From Bacteroidales bacterium (GTDB lineage: Bacteria > Bacteroidota > Bacteroidia > Bacteroidales > F082): 64,000 bases of DNA. Every line of letters begins with the position of its first letter. The stretch's first letter is position 1. Shown here piece after piece: positions 63,608-64,000 of the stretch. The stretch spans positions 108,930 through 172,929 of the forward strand of contig JANQGJ010000078.1 of NCBI GenBank assembly GCA_028277395.1, written 5' to 3'. Made by a program: the position numbers and the translations under genes. The notes under the pieces were generated by a model, which was not told where the DNA came from, did not search any database, and saw only the letters and a list, made by a program, of their open reading frames with translations.

Positions 63608-64000
63608 TGTATAGATATTTAAGCTTTATGAATTGAAAGTACGATAACTTTTATCAATTATATGTTCAAATCTAAGAATTTCTACATACAGTAGTATCAT
63701 TTTCTAACCGGATTAAAATAAAGATACTTATAAAACAGTAACAAGACAACCATTATGTTATACCGGATATATATTTTTAATATGGATTTATTGATTGACC
63801 GGATAGAAATCCTGAATGTTAAATATCCAATTTTCATCTTTATCCAAAGCCACATCTTTTCAAATCACATCTTCACTTGTTTCCATTTTTGACCACAAGT
63901 TACTACTTGTTTTTGTAATTTTTATTTATTCTAAACAAGACCATAATCGGCTGATTTTCTGATCATAACAAACGTATCACCAGCTAACAGAAGTATGAAT
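63608..64000. other. Gene-free right end of the window
   Basis: No ORF, RNA gene, terminator or significant repeat is visible in these 393 AT-rich bases, which probably include the promoter of the DUF1697 gene on the minus strand and whatever lies beyond the edge. Confidence 0.5.

Noticed and set aside
63608..64000. Possible RNA gene or short ORF at the right edge
   Set aside because: No cloverleaf, strong stem or long frame was found; the sequence is simply AT-rich.

Overview
The window is a 64 kb, AT-rich piece of a Bacteroidota chromosome, most like the Bacteroidales/Marinilabiliales side of the phylum. The evidence is two proteins with type IX secretion C-terminal sorting domains, promoters of the Bacteroidota type (TTG, about 19-20 bp, TAnnTTTG), a Rho factor with a long charged N-terminal insertion, a two-component-propeller histidine kinase, and many phylum-typical families (DUF1573, DUF3078, DUF4293, TIGR02757, Mpl). 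I saw no rRNA, tRNA, CRISPR array, insertion sequence or phage gene. Most of the window reads as ordinary chromosome.

Layout. 1-7.7 kb: end of a saccharopine dehydrogenase-like gene, an SLC12-like transporter, a fused ADP-forming acyl-CoA synthetase, a small membrane protein, an aminotransferase and a histone-deacetylase-fold amidohydrolase. 7.7-12 kb: a large sensor kinase and a SMUG2-like uracil-DNA glycosylase. 12.6-15.3 kb: a four-gene 2-oxoacid:ferredoxin oxidoreductase operon. 15.3-20.1 kb: two mono-haem c-type proteins, TIGR02757, a K+ channel with a zinc ribbon, a DUF1573 gene behind a highly structured leader, and an aminotransferase. 20.2-38.9 kb: hypA, ftsK-lolA, a YkoF-like/PnuC/NadR-like operon, mpl, rho, rlmB, rplS, cdaA and envelope genes.

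38.9-53.6 kb is the most coherent block: a complete NAD-linked [NiFe]-hydrogenase system of the group 3d (Hox) type. hypB, hypE, hypD, hypC and hypF lie on the minus strand. Divergent from hypF is hoxF-hoxU-hoxY-hoxH-hoxW, followed by a translationally coupled dihydroorotate-dehydrogenase-like flavoprotein. Next come the redox repressor gene rex and a His-rich NicO/UreH-type nickel permease gene. Two Rex-operator-like palindromes lie exactly on the promoters of the hox operon (45228-45245) and of the nickel permease (53672-53689). The sequence therefore suggests a local circuit in which Rex senses NADH/NAD+ and co-controls a hydrogenase that produces or consumes NADH together with the supply of its metal. 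A zinc-ribbon protein of unknown function sits between hypB and hypE.

53.7-64 kb: truA, a nitronate monooxygenase-like enzyme, a large secreted PNGase F-like protein with an inserted LamG-like region, a secreted C10 cysteine protease, and several membrane or hypothetical proteins.

The hydrogenase, the 2-oxoacid:ferredoxin oxidoreductase and the ADP-forming acyl-CoA synthetase together fit a fermentative or facultatively anaerobic lifestyle. The least explained item is the folded RNA leader at 18233-18346: an H-type pseudoknot-like element followed by a long imperfect hairpin, matching no riboswitch I can name.
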